Assembly: GCF_015904235.1 (NCBI RefSeq)
Contig: NZ_JADZLT010000041.1
Location: 1 to 53,569, forward strand
Length of the DNA stretch: 53,569 bases
DNA from: Methylobrevis albus
GTDB taxonomy: Bacteria > Pseudomonadota > Alphaproteobacteria > Rhizobiales > Pleomorphomonadaceae
Reading direction: 5' to 3'
In this document: positions 28,289-36,867 of the stretch, in pieces
How the letters are laid out: each line of letters begins with the position of its first letter
Position numbering within the stretch: the first letter of the stretch is position 1
The notes under the pieces: generated by a model
Database searches by the model: none
What the model was told of the DNA's origin: nothing
Seen by the model: the letters and a program-made list of their open reading frames with translations, nothing else
Made by a program: the position numbers and the translations under genes

Positions 28289-28885
28289 TCAGGCCGCCTT
28301 GGCGTAGAGCTCGGCGACGTAGTCCCAGTTGACGAGGTTGTCGAAGAAGGCCTCGAGATACTTCGGCCGCGCGTTGCGGTAGTCGATGTAATAGGAGTGC
28401 TCCCAGACGTCGACGCCGAGCAGCGGCGTGCCGCCGTGCACCAGCGGGTTTTCGCCGTTCGGGGTCTTGGTGACGGAGAGCTTGCCGTCCTTCAGCGTCA
28501 GCCAGGCCCAGCCCGAGCCGAACTGGCCGGCGCCGGCGGCGAGGAACTCCTCGCGGAACTTCGCGACCGAGCCGATGTCGGCGATGATCGCCTTCTCGAG
28601 CTCGCCCGGGATCGCGCCGCCGCCGTTCGGCTTCATCCACTTCCAGAAATGGATGTGGTTGAAGTGCTGGCCAGCGTTGTTGAAGAGGCCGGCGTTCTTG
28701 CCGTAGCTCTCCTTGACGATCTCCTCGAGGCTCTTGCCCTCGAGCCCCGAGCCTTCCAGCAGCTTGTTGCCGTTGGTGACGTAGGCCTGGTGGTGCTTGT
28801 CGTGGTGGAACTCGAGCGTCTCGGCCGACATGTACGGGCCGAGCGCGTCATAGGCGTAGGGCAGTTCCGGAAGTTCGAAAGCCAT
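28289..28885 (-). CDS. sodB: Superoxide dismutase, Fe type
   Basis: Converts superoxide to oxygen and hydrogen peroxide in the cytoplasm. The 198-residue protein has metal ligands H27, H77, D159 and H163 (VDVWEHSYY). Q73 in NNAGQHFNH occupies the place of the active-site glutamine typical of iron enzymes, so Fe is the likelier metal. Two ATG codons are adjacent (28888 and 28885); the second sits at better spacing from AAGGAG. A GGAAC-N17-CGTT promoter lies about 110 bases upstream. Confidence 0.95.
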   Translation of the reverse strand: MAFELPELPYAYDALGPYMSAETLEFHHDKHHQAYVTNGNKLLEGSGLEGKSLEEIVKESYGKNAGLFNNAGQHFNHIHFWKWMKPNGGGAIPGELEKAIIADIGSVAKFREEFLAAGAGQFGSGWAWLTLKDGKLSVTKTPNGENPLVHGGTPLLGVDVWEHSYYIDYRNARPKYLEAFFDNLVNWDYVAELYAKAA

Positions 28886-28995
28886 CATGGTCTCCTTGGG
28901 TGGGGGTTGATCCGCGGCGCGGGGCAGGGCGCAGCGGCGTGACGGGCGGGGGGCGCCGGCGGCGGGCGCGCGCGACGGCGACCCGGTCCTCCGAC

Positions 28996-29021
28996 AACGC
29001 CACCCCGATGTGGTGGGTTCC
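28996..29021 (-). promoter_or_regulatory. EcfG-type promoter upstream of sodB
   Basis: On the minus strand GGAAC (29021-29017) and CGTT (28999-28996) are separated by 17 bases, matching the EcfG consensus. It points toward sodB, whose start lies about 110 bases on. General stress control of sodB is inferred. Confidence 0.55.
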
Positions 29022-29025
29022 GGGC

Positions 29026-29043
29026 GCGACCTTAAAAGGTCGC
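29026..29043. repeat. 18-base palindrome between sodB and the coiled-coil gene
   Basis: GCGACCTT-AA-AAGGTCGC is a perfect dyad lying five bases beyond the sodB stress promoter. It may be a regulator site or a small hairpin. The rest of the spacer (28889-29321) shows no gene. Confidence 0.5.
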
Positions 29044-29321
29044 CGCGGCCACGGCAACGCCGTCGCCGCCGCCCGGGCGTACCCCTGTCATGTCGGGACG
29101 CCGCCGGCGCGGCGCAAGACCGGTCGGAACGGCGCGGGAGCGGGCCCTTTGCGCTGGCCGAGCCCCGGATATCGCCACGCTTTGCCATCAACCGAACCGA
29201 CCTTCGCCCAACGCCGATCTCGTCGGACGTCTGCTCATCGGCTAGTCTTGCTCGATGTGGCGTCGGCGGCCGGGGCGTGCGGCCGGCTCGACCAGTCTCA
29301 GCGCGATCAGGGAGGGGACCC

Positions 29322-30380
29322 ATGGCACGGACCGCAGGTGGCACGGTATCGATCAGGCCGCGGACCCTTCTCGTGACGGCGGGCGCGCTGGCGCTGTTCG
29401 GTCTCGCCGGCTGGGCGATCACCTTCGCCACCTGGAGCGAGAACAACGACCTGCAGCGCGAAGTGGCGCTGCTGCGCCAGGCCGTCGGCACCGAGGCCGG
29501 GGTGAAGGCCCGTCTCGCCGACCTCGAACGCCGGTCGAGCCGGGCGACGAGCGCGGTCGTCTCGCGCGAGGCGGCGGTGGCAGTGCGCGAGCGCCAGCTC
29601 GCCGCCGCGATCACACGGCTCGACGCGTCCGAAAGCGACGCGGCGGCGGCGCGGGCCGAGGAAGCGCGCGCGAAGACGGCAGCGAGCGACCTCGCCGCGG
29701 GGAATACGGCGGCGGCCACCGCGCTGGTGCGCAACCACAACCGGCTGGTGCCGATGATCGCCGCGATCGGGGCGCGCGAACGGCAGCTCGCGGACCTCGG
29801 CGCCGACGTCGAGGCCGCGTCCGCCTCGCTCGCCGCGGCGGCAAGGTGGGAGACGGAGCGCGAGGAGCTGGACGCTGCCTCCGCGCAGATCGAGCGCGAC
29901 CTCGTCCGCGCCCGCAGCCGGCTGGTTTCGCTCTCCGCCGCTGCGGAGGCCCGGCAGCGGCAGGTCAATGTCGCGGCCGCCGCGCAGGCAAAAGCCGAGA
30001 CCGCCGACCGGGAGGCCACCCTGTCGGTCCGGCGAGCGGTGCGCACGCTCGACGCCGCGGAACAGCGCCTCGCGCTCGCCGAGGCCGAGACGGCGCTGCG
30101 CGAGCGCGATCTCGTGCGCTCCAACAACCGGCTGGTGCCGCTGCTCGCGGCGGTCTCGTCGCGCCAGGCGGAGGTCACCACGCTCGCCGCAACCGTCGGC
30201 GAACTCGAGCAGCGCCGCCGCGAGACGGCCGCTGCCGCGGCGGACGCCGAGAGCCGGTACGAGACCGCCTCCGGCGCACTGGCCACGATCCGCGGCGAAC
30301 TCGCCGGCCTGCGCGAGCTGATCGCGAAGAGCGCCGCGCTGGTCGAGCCGGCGGCGGAGGGGGCGGCGGTCGGTCAGTAA
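29322..30380 (+). CDS. Membrane-anchored coiled-coil protein with internal repeats
   Basis: A 352-residue protein with a basic start, one membrane helix (about residues 14-36) and an Ala/Glu/Arg-rich, almost entirely helical remainder that reads as coiled coil. Three copies of a motif of about 25 residues occur: VRNHNRLVPMIAAIGARERQ (137-156), VRARSRLVSLSAAAEARQRQ (195-214) and VRSNNRLVPLLAAVSSRQAE (265-284). Their R-L-V cores start at 141, 200 and 270. A strong GGAGG precedes the ATG and decides the start. No family is recognised; a structural or scaffolding role in the envelope is a guess. A 45-bp inverted repeat downstream may end transcription. Confidence 0.75.
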   Translation: MARTAGGTVSIRPRTLLVTAGALALFGLAGWAITFATWSENNDLQREVALLRQAVGTEAGVKARLADLERRSSRATSAVVSREAAVAVRERQLAAAITRLDASESDAAAARAEEARAKTAASDLAAGNTAAATALVRNHNRLVPMIAAIGARERQLADLGADVEAASASLAAAARWETEREELDAASAQIERDLVRARSRLVSLSAAAEARQRQVNVAAAAQAKAETADREATLSVRRAVRTLDAAEQRLALAEAETALRERDLVRSNNRLVPLLAAVSSRQAEVTTLAATVGELEQRRRETAAAAADAESRYETASGALATIRGELAGLRELIAKSAALVEPAAEGAAVGQ

Positions 30381-30412
30381 GGCAGGACGGCTCGCCGACG
30401 CCCGGGCTTTTC

Positions 30413-30545
30413 CCTCGTCCTTCGAGACAGGCGCTGCGCGCCTTCCTCAGGATGAGGGAAAAGGGCAAGAATTTGAGTGAATTGACGAAATTACCGGAGG
30501 CCTCATCCTGAGGAAGGCGCGCAGCGCCTGTCTCGAAGGACGAGG
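30413..30545. repeat. Perfect 45-bp inverted repeat (dispersed element)
   Basis: The arms 30413-30457 and 30501-30545 are exact reverse complements around a 43-base AT-richer spacer. The core is TTCGAGACAGGCGCTGCGCG. A related single arm is at 53505-53560. As RNA it would form a very strong hairpin and could terminate the coiled-coil gene transcript. Confidence 0.9.
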
Positions 30546-30597
30546 CCGGGCACGCCGACCCTCCGGCTCACTATCGGCAGCGGGTCAGTGTGCCGCG

Positions 30598-31140
30598 CTA
30601 TTTCCGGAACGTGACCTCGACCGTGCCGATCGGCAGGCCGAACCAGCGCACGCGGGCGGTGTTCAGCACGGTGCGTGGACCGGTCAGGCGCAGTTCGTCG
30701 TCGAAGCGCAACTGTCGTTCGGTGCCGTCCGGCCCGGCCACGGTGGCGACGTAGCCCATGCTGACGATGCCGCTCTCGTCGACCCTCACCGGCACGATGG
30801 TCGCGACATGGGTGCGCTTGCCGTCGTAGCCGCCGCGGGCGAGCTTCTCGAAGCGCCAGGCCTCGTCGACGACCTGGCCGTCCTCGTAGACGATGTGCTC
30901 TTTCAGGATCAGCGTGCGGCCGTCGAAGCTGCCGTCGGCGATGACGCGGAAGCGGCGCTCGACGCCGGCGATCGGCGCGCGGAACACGCCGTCGCCGACC
31001 GTGCGGCCGGCGAAGAACTCTTCCATCACCAGGGGGCCGTGCGGCGGCGGCACATCGGTGGCGCCCGCCGGACCGGCGAGGCCGATGAGGGTCATGAGGC
31101 CGGCGAGGGCACGGCGCGCGGGGCTTCTGGCGAAGATCAT
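30598..31140 (-). CDS. Exported DUF3833 family protein
   Basis: A 180-residue protein with a signal peptide (MIFARSPARRALAGLMTLIG to GPAGATD). The mature part matches DUF3833: FFAGRTVGDGVF, then RRFRVIADGSFDGRTLILKE, EAWRFEKLARGGYDGKR and the closing TVEVTFRK. Members are periplasmic or lipoprotein-like with a predicted barrel and no known reaction; the lipobox seen in some relatives is absent here. A GGAG seven bases before the ATG supports the start at 31140. It is convergent with the coiled-coil gene. Confidence 0.85.
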   Translation of the reverse strand: MIFARSPARRALAGLMTLIGLAGPAGATDVPPPHGPLVMEEFFAGRTVGDGVFRAPIAGVERRFRVIADGSFDGRTLILKEHIVYEDGQVVDEAWRFEKLARGGYDGKRTHVATIVPVRVDESGIVSMGYVATVAGPDGTERQLRFDDELRLTGPRTVLNTARVRWFGLPIGTVEVTFRK

Positions 31141-31796
31141 GGTGCAGCTCCGGCTGGCGCGTCGGCGGACGGTCGCCGCTGTCGTCAGTCCGGATACGCG
31201 GCGCGACCGGCCGCGGATCGGCCGCTCACGATCTTGTGGGCGGTCAAAACACCCGTCACGACCCGACATTGGTCGCCCGGCGCCAGGTCGTGGCGGTGCT
31301 GGAAATCTGCACATCAAGTTTTTCGCGCCATCGACGCCGGAGGCGTACAGGATGCCGTCCAGGCACATATGCGCCACATATACGCACGTGGGGCGTTGTG
31401 AGAATGATGCCCAAGGTAGAGCGTTCACGCCTTATCAACTTAACGGGTTGGCTTACCCTGTTTCACGAGGGTGCCCGCGCGGCCGAAGCCGAATTAGCTT
31501 CGGCTCCGACAACGTTGGCGTCGGAAACGAGGGGCCGTCGCCGAAACAGAATTGTGAATTCTGTTTCAGAGTCCGCTTGCGACTCATCTCTGTCGTTTAG
31601 GGCACAAGGCGGTCTGAAGCGGACCTTGCACGTCGCCGTTGTCTTGGAGCAAATCTGTCGCGGGTTTTGGGAATCTCTCGAAAGCATGGAGCCGGAATCG
31701 ACCGGGGCCGACTAAAGTGCGCGCACTGAAAATAGCACGATGAACCGGGGAATTGAGCCATCTATCTGACAGGAAATGCGCGGAGGACTTTGTGTA
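31141..31796. other. Gene-poor spacer, partly AT-richer, with hairpins
   Basis: I see no convincing gene in this 656-base stretch. A 103-codon frame at 31404-31715 and an antisense frame at 31463-31687 exist but look incidental. Two hairpins stand out: GCCGAAGC/GCTTCGGC at 31482-31504, and the dyad at 31543-31567. A small RNA could be encoded here; the sequence does not settle it. Confidence 0.4.
31543..31567. repeat. Palindrome with GAAACAGAATT arms (left end of AT-richer segment)
   Basis: Two perfect 11-base arms flank GTG. The right part (31558-31570) is an exact 13-base reverse complement of 32188-32200, so the pair brackets a 643-base segment that includes the orphan gene at 31797. Confidence 0.75.
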
Positions 31797-32141
31797 ATGG
31801 CCGTAGTTTGGCAATACATTCGCGAGCATTTTTGGGCGGCTGTTGTGACTACGGTGATCTTGGCAGGCCTCCTTTACCAGCCAATTATTCAGTCATCTCC
31901 TGTTGTTGAAAGAATTCACATCAGCGGCGTGATCGTCGCGATTACACATTCTGGAGAAGGGTACTTAGCGCGTGGAAGGCAGCCAAGTTACGGCTACCAA
32001 ATTTCGCCTATCGAGGGTAAGGAAACAATAGCACTTAGGTCGTCAATCCTTCATCGCGTAGGTGATGCGGTGAACGTAGAGCGTGTCGTTCGTCGCAACG
32101 GAAACATTAGCTATCTGCTCGTCGCTCCTGACCAGCCCTAA
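31797..32141 (+). CDS. Small orphan membrane protein in AT-richer segment
   Basis: A 114-residue protein with one membrane helix (about residues 12-31, FWAAVVTTVILAGLLYQPII) and a strand-rich soluble part of about 80 residues (VERIHISGVIVAIT, SYLLVAPDQP). No family is recognised. A GGAGG at 31782-31786 precedes the ATG by ten bases; an earlier ATG at 31776 lacks such a site. Codon use is AT-richer than its neighbours. The inverted repeats at 31558-31570 and 32188-32200 flank it, hinting at insertion as a unit. Confidence 0.55.
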   Translation: MAVVWQYIREHFWAAVVTTVILAGLLYQPIIQSSPVVERIHISGVIVAITHSGEGYLARGRQPSYGYQISPIEGKETIALRSSILHRVGDAVNVERVVRRNGNISYLLVAPDQP

Positions 32142-32188
32142 CCCGCTCCTGTAGAGATCGGCACGCCACCCATCGCGGACATTCAAAT

Positions 32189-32218
32189 CTGAAACAGAAT
32201 CATAGTGACCTGTTTCAG
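32189..32218. repeat. Inverted repeat CTGAAACAG/CTGTTTCAG (right end of AT-richer segment)
   Basis: Perfect nine-base arms at 32189-32197 and 32210-32218 surround a 12-base spacer. The left arm with its flanks (32188-32200) is the reverse complement of 31558-31570. Confidence 0.75.
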
Positions 32219-32257
32219 TCTCCGCCCCCATCGTACTCCGCGGCTCGGGCGGATTCC

Positions 32258-34342
32258 TCAGCCCGCCTTCCCCATCACCTTCAGCGCGAAGGCAAAGCGC
32301 AGGGCGCTCTCTTTGAGCGCGTCGAACCGGCCCGCAGCCCCGCCGTGGCCGGAATCCATGTCGATCTGCATCAGCACCGGGCTGTCGCCGGTGGAGAGTT
32401 CGCGCAGCCGCGCCACCCATTTCGCCGGCTCCCAGTAGGTGACGCGGGGGTCGGTGAGACCGGCGATGGCGAGGATCGGCGGGTAGGCCTGCGCCGAGAC
32501 GTTCTCGTAGGGCGAGTAGGCGAGGATCGTCGCGAAATCCTCGGCGCTCTCGATCGGGTTGCCCCACTCGGGCCATTCCGGCGGCGTCAGCGGCAGGGTG
32601 TCGTCGAGCATCGTGTTGAGCACGTCGACGAAGGGCACGATCGCGATCACGCCGCCGAAGAGGTCCGGCGCCATGTTGGCGACCGCGCCCATCAGCATGC
32701 CGCCCGCCGAGCCGCCCATCGCGACGATGCGGCCGCGGCTGGTGAAGCCCTCGCGGACGAGGTGCTCGCCGGCGGCGACGAAGTCCTCGAAGGTCTTCGT
32801 CTTGCCGGCCTTGCGTGCCGTCCGGTACCAGTGGTCGCCCTTGTCGTTGCCGCCGCGGATGTGGGCGATGGCATAGACGAAGCCGCGGTTCACCAGCGAG
32901 AACACGCCGGTCGAGAACGAGGCCGGCATCGCGATGCCATAGGCGCCGTAGCCGTAGAGCACCAGCGGCGCCGAGCCGTCGAGCGGCGTATCCTTGTGGT
33001 AGAGCAGCGAGACGGGGACGAGTTCGCCGTCGGCGCTCGGCGCCTGCACGCGGCGGGTGACGTAGTCGGCCGGATCGTGCCCCGACGGCACCTCCTGCTG
33101 CTTGCGCAGCGTGCGCTCGCGCGTCGCCATGTCGTAGTCGTAGACGCGCGCCGGCGTCGTCATCGACGAATAGGTGAAGCGCAGCATCGTGGTGTCGAAC
33201 TCGTAGGAGCCGGCGAGGCCGAGCGAATAGGCCTCCTCGTCGAAGGCGATCGCGTGTTCCTCGCCCGTCGAGAGCTGCCGGATCACGATCCGCGGCAGCC
33301 CGTTCTCGCGCTCGAGCCTGACGAGGCGGTCGGCGTAGACGGTGGCGGCGATGATCAGCCGGCCGGGGACGTGCGGCACCACGTCGACCCAGTTGTCGCG
33401 GCCGGGATCGGCGAGCGGCGCCGAGACGATCTTGAAGTCCGGCGCGTCGGCGTTGGTGGTGATCAGCAGCATGTCGCCGCCGTCGTCCTCGACGCTGTAT
33501 TCGACGCCGGTCGCACGCGCCTCGACGAGATGCGGCGGCGTCTCCGGCGCGTCGGCCGGGATCAGGCGCACTTCCGAGGTCTCGTGGTCGTGCGCGTCGA
33601 TGACGATGAAGCGGCCGGACTGCGTCTTGCCGACGCCGATGAAGAAGGCCGGATCGCTCTCCTGGTAGACGAGCACGTCGTCCTCGGCGGGGGTGCCCAC
33701 GACGTGCCGGAAGATCTTCTCGGCGCGGTGGTTCTCGTTGAGCACGGCGTAGAAGAAGCTCTTGCCGTCGGCGGCGAAGGCGACGCCGCCGGTGGTCGAG
33801 GCGATCTCGTCGGCGAGATCGGTGCCGGTGTCGAGGTCGCGCAGCTTGACGGTGTAGTACTCCGAGCCCTTGTCGTCGGCCGACCAGGCCAGCAAGCGGT
33901 GGTCGGGGCTGTGCTCGGCGCCGCCGAGCTTGAAATAGGCCTTGCCCTTGGCGAGGGCGTCCGCGTCTAGGAGCAGCGTCTCCGGGCCGCCGTCGCGCGG
34001 CGTGCGCACGATCTTCGGATGCTGGCCGCCCTCCTCGTAGCGCATCGCATAGGCATAGGCCCCGTCGGGGGAGGGGACGGACGAATCGTCCTCCTTGATC
34101 CGCGCCCGCATCTCCTTGACGAGCGCCGTCTGCAAATCCTCGGTTCCGGCCATTTCGGCCTTGGTGTAGGCGTTCTCCGCCTCGAGGTGGGCGCGGATGT
34201 CGGGCTCGAGCAGGCTCGTGTCGCGGAACACCTCCTGCCAGCGCGCCGATCGCAGCCAGCCGTAGTCGTCGACGATCTCGGTGCCGTGGATGGTGCGGGC
34301 GACGGGGCGCTTCTCGGTGCGGGGCGGCAGGGGCTTGGTCAT
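32258..34342 (-). CDS. ptrB: Oligopeptidase B (S9 family serine peptidase)
   Basis: A 694-residue prolyl-oligopeptidase-family enzyme that cuts short peptides after Arg or Lys in the cytoplasm. An N-terminal beta-propeller (about residues 75-410) caps a C-terminal alpha/beta-hydrolase domain. The triad is S545 (GGSAGGML), D631 (GLTDPRV) and H666 (DSGHGG), each offset by 13-14 from the E. coli enzyme. YGYGAYG and AHIRGGNDKG are family hallmarks. No signal peptide is visible. It is divergent from the DUF3830 gene across a 234-base spacer in which I see no further feature. Confidence 0.94.
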   Translation of the reverse strand: MTKPLPPRTEKRPVARTIHGTEIVDDYGWLRSARWQEVFRDTSLLEPDIRAHLEAENAYTKAEMAGTEDLQTALVKEMRARIKEDDSSVPSPDGAYAYAMRYEEGGQHPKIVRTPRDGGPETLLLDADALAKGKAYFKLGGAEHSPDHRLLAWSADDKGSEYYTVKLRDLDTGTDLADEIASTTGGVAFAADGKSFFYAVLNENHRAEKIFRHVVGTPAEDDVLVYQESDPAFFIGVGKTQSGRFIVIDAHDHETSEVRLIPADAPETPPHLVEARATGVEYSVEDDGGDMLLITTNADAPDFKIVSAPLADPGRDNWVDVVPHVPGRLIIAATVYADRLVRLERENGLPRIVIRQLSTGEEHAIAFDEEAYSLGLAGSYEFDTTMLRFTYSSMTTPARVYDYDMATRERTLRKQQEVPSGHDPADYVTRRVQAPSADGELVPVSLLYHKDTPLDGSAPLVLYGYGAYGIAMPASFSTGVFSLVNRGFVYAIAHIRGGNDKGDHWYRTARKAGKTKTFEDFVAAGEHLVREGFTSRGRIVAMGGSAGGMLMGAVANMAPDLFGGVIAIVPFVDVLNTMLDDTLPLTPPEWPEWGNPIESAEDFATILAYSPYENVSAQAYPPILAIAGLTDPRVTYWEPAKWVARLRELSTGDSPVLMQIDMDSGHGGAAGRFDALKESALRFAFALKVMGKAG

Positions 34343-34576
34343 GGTTTTGTCGAACGGCCTCGGTTGGCGGACGGTGGGGCAGGGTTCGGGACAAGGTCAG
34401 ACGGGAACGGCCGCCCGTGGAAGGCTTGGCAAAGGCGGCGCCGCGACGCAAGGCCGCCGGCGTGGCTGCGGCAGCGCGCGCGGATCGCGTAGAGTGGTTC
34501 GACGATTCGCGCGCGCCGGCCGGCCATCGGCCATTTTCAAGGGCGGCGAGCGGACCTGCTGACGGAGAAGGACACG

Positions 34577-34990
34577 ATGACGAAGCTGAAGATCACCGCC
34601 GGACCCTACACCTTCGACGCGAAGCTCGAGACCGAGAAGGCGCCCGCGACCTGCGCATCCTTCCTGTCGCGGCTGCCGTTCGAAAGCCAGGTGGTGCACG
34701 TGCGCTGGAGCGGCGAGGGCGTCTGGATGCCGCTCGGCGACATGAACTTCGACGTCGGCTACGAGAACCACACCAGCTACCCGGCCCCGGGCCAGATCAT
34801 CCTCTATCCGGGCGGCATCAGCGAGACGGAGATCCTGCTCGCCTACGGCGGCGTGCACTTCGCCTGCAAGATGGGCCAGCTCGCCGGCAACCACTTCATC
34901 ACCATCACCTCCGACCTCGACAAGGTGACCGAGCTCGGCAAGATGACGCTGTGGAAGGGCGCCCAGCCGATCCGCTTCGAACTCGCCTGA
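34577..34990 (+). CDS. DUF3830 protein, cyclophilin-like fold
   Basis: A 137-residue cytoplasmic protein of DUF3830, a family predicted to share the cyclophilin-like barrel. Visible features are the AGPYTFDAKLETEKAPATC start, the SQVVHVRWSGEGVW segment, and NHTSYPAPGQIILYPGGISETEI. No catalytic residues are established for the family. A GGAGAAGG precedes the ATG. It is convergent with msrB, with ten bases between the stops. Confidence 0.85.
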   Translation: MTKLKITAGPYTFDAKLETEKAPATCASFLSRLPFESQVVHVRWSGEGVWMPLGDMNFDVGYENHTSYPAPGQIILYPGGISETEILLAYGGVHFACKMGQLAGNHFITITSDLDKVTELGKMTLWKGAQPIRFELA

Positions 34991-35000
34991 AGCGAGGGCT

Positions 35001-35408
35001 TCAATCGCGACGGTCGAGCGTCATCGCGGTGCCGTTCATGCAGTAGCGCAGGCCGGTCGGCGCGGGGCCGTCCGGAAAGACGTGGCCGAGATGCGCATCG
35101 CACTTCGCACAGCGCACCTCGGTCCGGCGCATGAAGAACGAGCGGTCGCTGTGTTCCTCGACCGCCTCGGGGGCGAGCGGGGCGTAGAAGCTCGGCCAGC
35201 CGGTGCCGGAGTCGAACTTCGTTTCCGATTCGAACAGCGGGTTGCCGCAGCAGACGCAAGAATAGGTCCCGGCCGCCTTCGTGTCCCAGTTCGGGCCCGT
35301 GAAAGCACGCTCGGTGCCGTGCTTGCGGGTGACGCGGTACTGCTCGGGGGTCAGCATCTCGCGCCATTCGGCATCCGTCCGGACGATCTTTTCGGCGACG
35401 TCGGCCAT
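35001..35408 (-). CDS. msrB: Peptide methionine-R-sulfoxide reductase MsrB
   Basis: Reduces the R form of methionine sulfoxide in proteins, repairing oxidative damage. The 135-residue protein has the zinc cysteines C51/C54 (CVCCG) and C100/C103 (CAKC), the GTGWPSF segment at 68-74, and catalytic C123 in RYCMNG. The absence of a signal peptide places it in the cytoplasm. The resolving cysteine position should be checked; thioredoxin is the usual reductant. It follows the PepSY-like gene on the same strand at 147 bases. Confidence 0.95.
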   Translation of the reverse strand: MADVAEKIVRTDAEWREMLTPEQYRVTRKHGTERAFTGPNWDTKAAGTYSCVCCGNPLFESETKFDSGTGWPSFYAPLAPEAVEEHSDRSFFMRRTEVRCAKCDAHLGHVFPDGPAPTGLRYCMNGTAMTLDRRD

Positions 35409-35555
35409 TGCGGCTTCTCCTTCTGCGATCCGTTTCGGCGGCGGGCGTGGCGGGAGCGGAGCCCGGCCGCCGTGCTGGGGCGCATGTAAGGCGCCGGCCG
35501 GGCTCCGGCAACCGTGGGCCTGGTCGCAGGGCGACGGCGGTCGCGCCGGACGCGG

Positions 35556-35825
35556 TCAGTCGCGCTCGCGCTTGACCACCGCGAGGTTGCTGTCGAGTTC
35601 GAGATCGTACTTCATGCCATCGGTATGGATGGCGTCGTCGATCTCCCACAGGCCGTCGTCGTCGAGTTCGATCTTCTCCCAGCTGGTGAAGCCTTCGGCG
35701 ATCAGCACCTCCTGGATCGCGGCCCGTTCCTCAAGCGTCGGCGGGCGGTCGGCGAGGGCGGCGGTCGCACCGGCGAGGCTGAACAGGGCGGCTACGGCGA
35801 GGGTCCGGAACTTGGTCGAAGGCAT
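35556..35825 (-). CDS. Small periplasmic PepSY-like protein
   Basis: An 89-residue protein with a clear signal peptide (MPSTKFRTLAVAALFSLAGA to AALAD). The mature 60 residues fit a PepSY fold: an N-terminal helix (EERAAIQEVLIAEGF), then strands IELDDDGLWEIDDA and YDLELDSNLAVVKRE. Such proteins are usually periplasmic and regulatory or binding in nature; no specific role can be assigned. It is divergent from the GNAT gene. Confidence 0.8.
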   Translation of the reverse strand: MPSTKFRTLAVAALFSLAGATAALADRPPTLEERAAIQEVLIAEGFTSWEKIELDDDGLWEIDDAIHTDGMKYDLELDSNLAVVKRERD

Positions 35826-35948
35826 TGGATCTGGGCTCCTTTCGAGCTGGGCAAAGCAGGTCGGCAGCGGTCGGCTGCGCCTGGTCAACGCACGACGTCC
35901 GGGGTTCATTCCCCGCCGCGTGCCCAAAAACTTCGTGATGGAGGTTTG

Positions 35949-36704
35949 ATGTCCGCAGTCGCCGAACCGCTTCTCAACGCATTCGGCCAGCCGGTCGGCC
36001 GCCCGCTCGGCGACTGGTCCGGGGCCGCGCGGCCGCCGCGCACGCCGGCCGATGGGCGGCTCGTGCGGCTCGAGCCGCTCGATCCGGACCGGCACGGCGA
36101 CGACCTGTTCGCCGCCTTCGGCGCCGATGCCGAGGGGCGCAACTGGACCTATCTCGGCTATGGCCCGTTCGCCGACCGCGCCGCCTTCGGCGCCTGGATG
36201 GACGCGACCTGCCGCGGCGACGACCCGCTGTTCCACGCCGTCATCGACCGCGTCACGGGCCGCGCCGTCGGCGTCGCGAGCTATCTGCGCATCGACCCCG
36301 CGGGCGGGGTGATCGAGGTCGGCCACATCCATCTCTCGCCGGCATTGCAGCGGACCGCGCAGTCGACCGAGGCGATGTTCCTCCTGATGGCCCGTGCGTT
36401 CGACGACCTCGGTTATCGTCGCTACGAGTGGAAGTGTGATCGTCTCAATGCGCCGTCGATGCGTGCCGCCGAGCGGCTCGGCTTCGTCTTCGAAGGCATT
36501 TTCCGCCAGGCCACCCATTACAAGGGCCGCAATCGCGATACGGCATGGTTTTCCGTGGTCGACGGCGACTGGCCGGTGGTCAAGGCGGCCTTCCTCGACT
36601 TTCTCAGCCCCTCGAATTTCGATGGATCCGGCCGGCAGATCCGGTCACTCGCGTCGATCCGCGCCGGCCGCGCCGCGGAGCGCGATACGCAGTCCACCGT
36701 ATGA
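35949..36704 (+). CDS. GNAT-family N-acetyltransferase (RimJ/RimL type)
   Basis: A 251-residue acetyl-CoA-dependent transferase of the Acetyltransf_3 (RimJ/RimL) type. The core fold runs from RLVRLEPLDPDRHGDDLF to ERLGFVFEGIFRQATHYKGR, including strand IEVGHIHLSPAL and the helix pattern LNAPSMRAAERLGF typical of the acetyl-CoA end of these enzymes. The first 35 residues and last 30 are extra. The substrate may be a protein N terminus or a small amine; sequence does not decide. GGAGG before the ATG supports this start. Confidence 0.85.
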   Translation: MSAVAEPLLNAFGQPVGRPLGDWSGAARPPRTPADGRLVRLEPLDPDRHGDDLFAAFGADAEGRNWTYLGYGPFADRAAFGAWMDATCRGDDPLFHAVIDRVTGRAVGVASYLRIDPAGGVIEVGHIHLSPALQRTAQSTEAMFLLMARAFDDLGYRRYEWKCDRLNAPSMRAAERLGFVFEGIFRQATHYKGRNRDTAWFSVVDGDWPVVKAAFLDFLSPSNFDGSGRQIRSLASIRAGRAAERDTQSTV

Positions 36705-36867
36705 CCCACGAAATCGTCAGGCGCCGCCGGTTCGACTTTCCTTGCCCGCGGCATGACTTGGCGTTAGTTCTCGGAGCATCCGACGATTCGAGCGGGATTC
36801 GGTCGGCCGGCGTCCTGATCACAGGCCGGTCACGTGTCGACCACCGCGACCTCCACAAGGCGGAGAT

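Noticed and set aside
31404..31715. A 103-codon frame before the small orphan gene
   Set aside because: No ribosome site or conserved pattern, and it runs through a perfect palindrome; kept only as part of the spacer entry.
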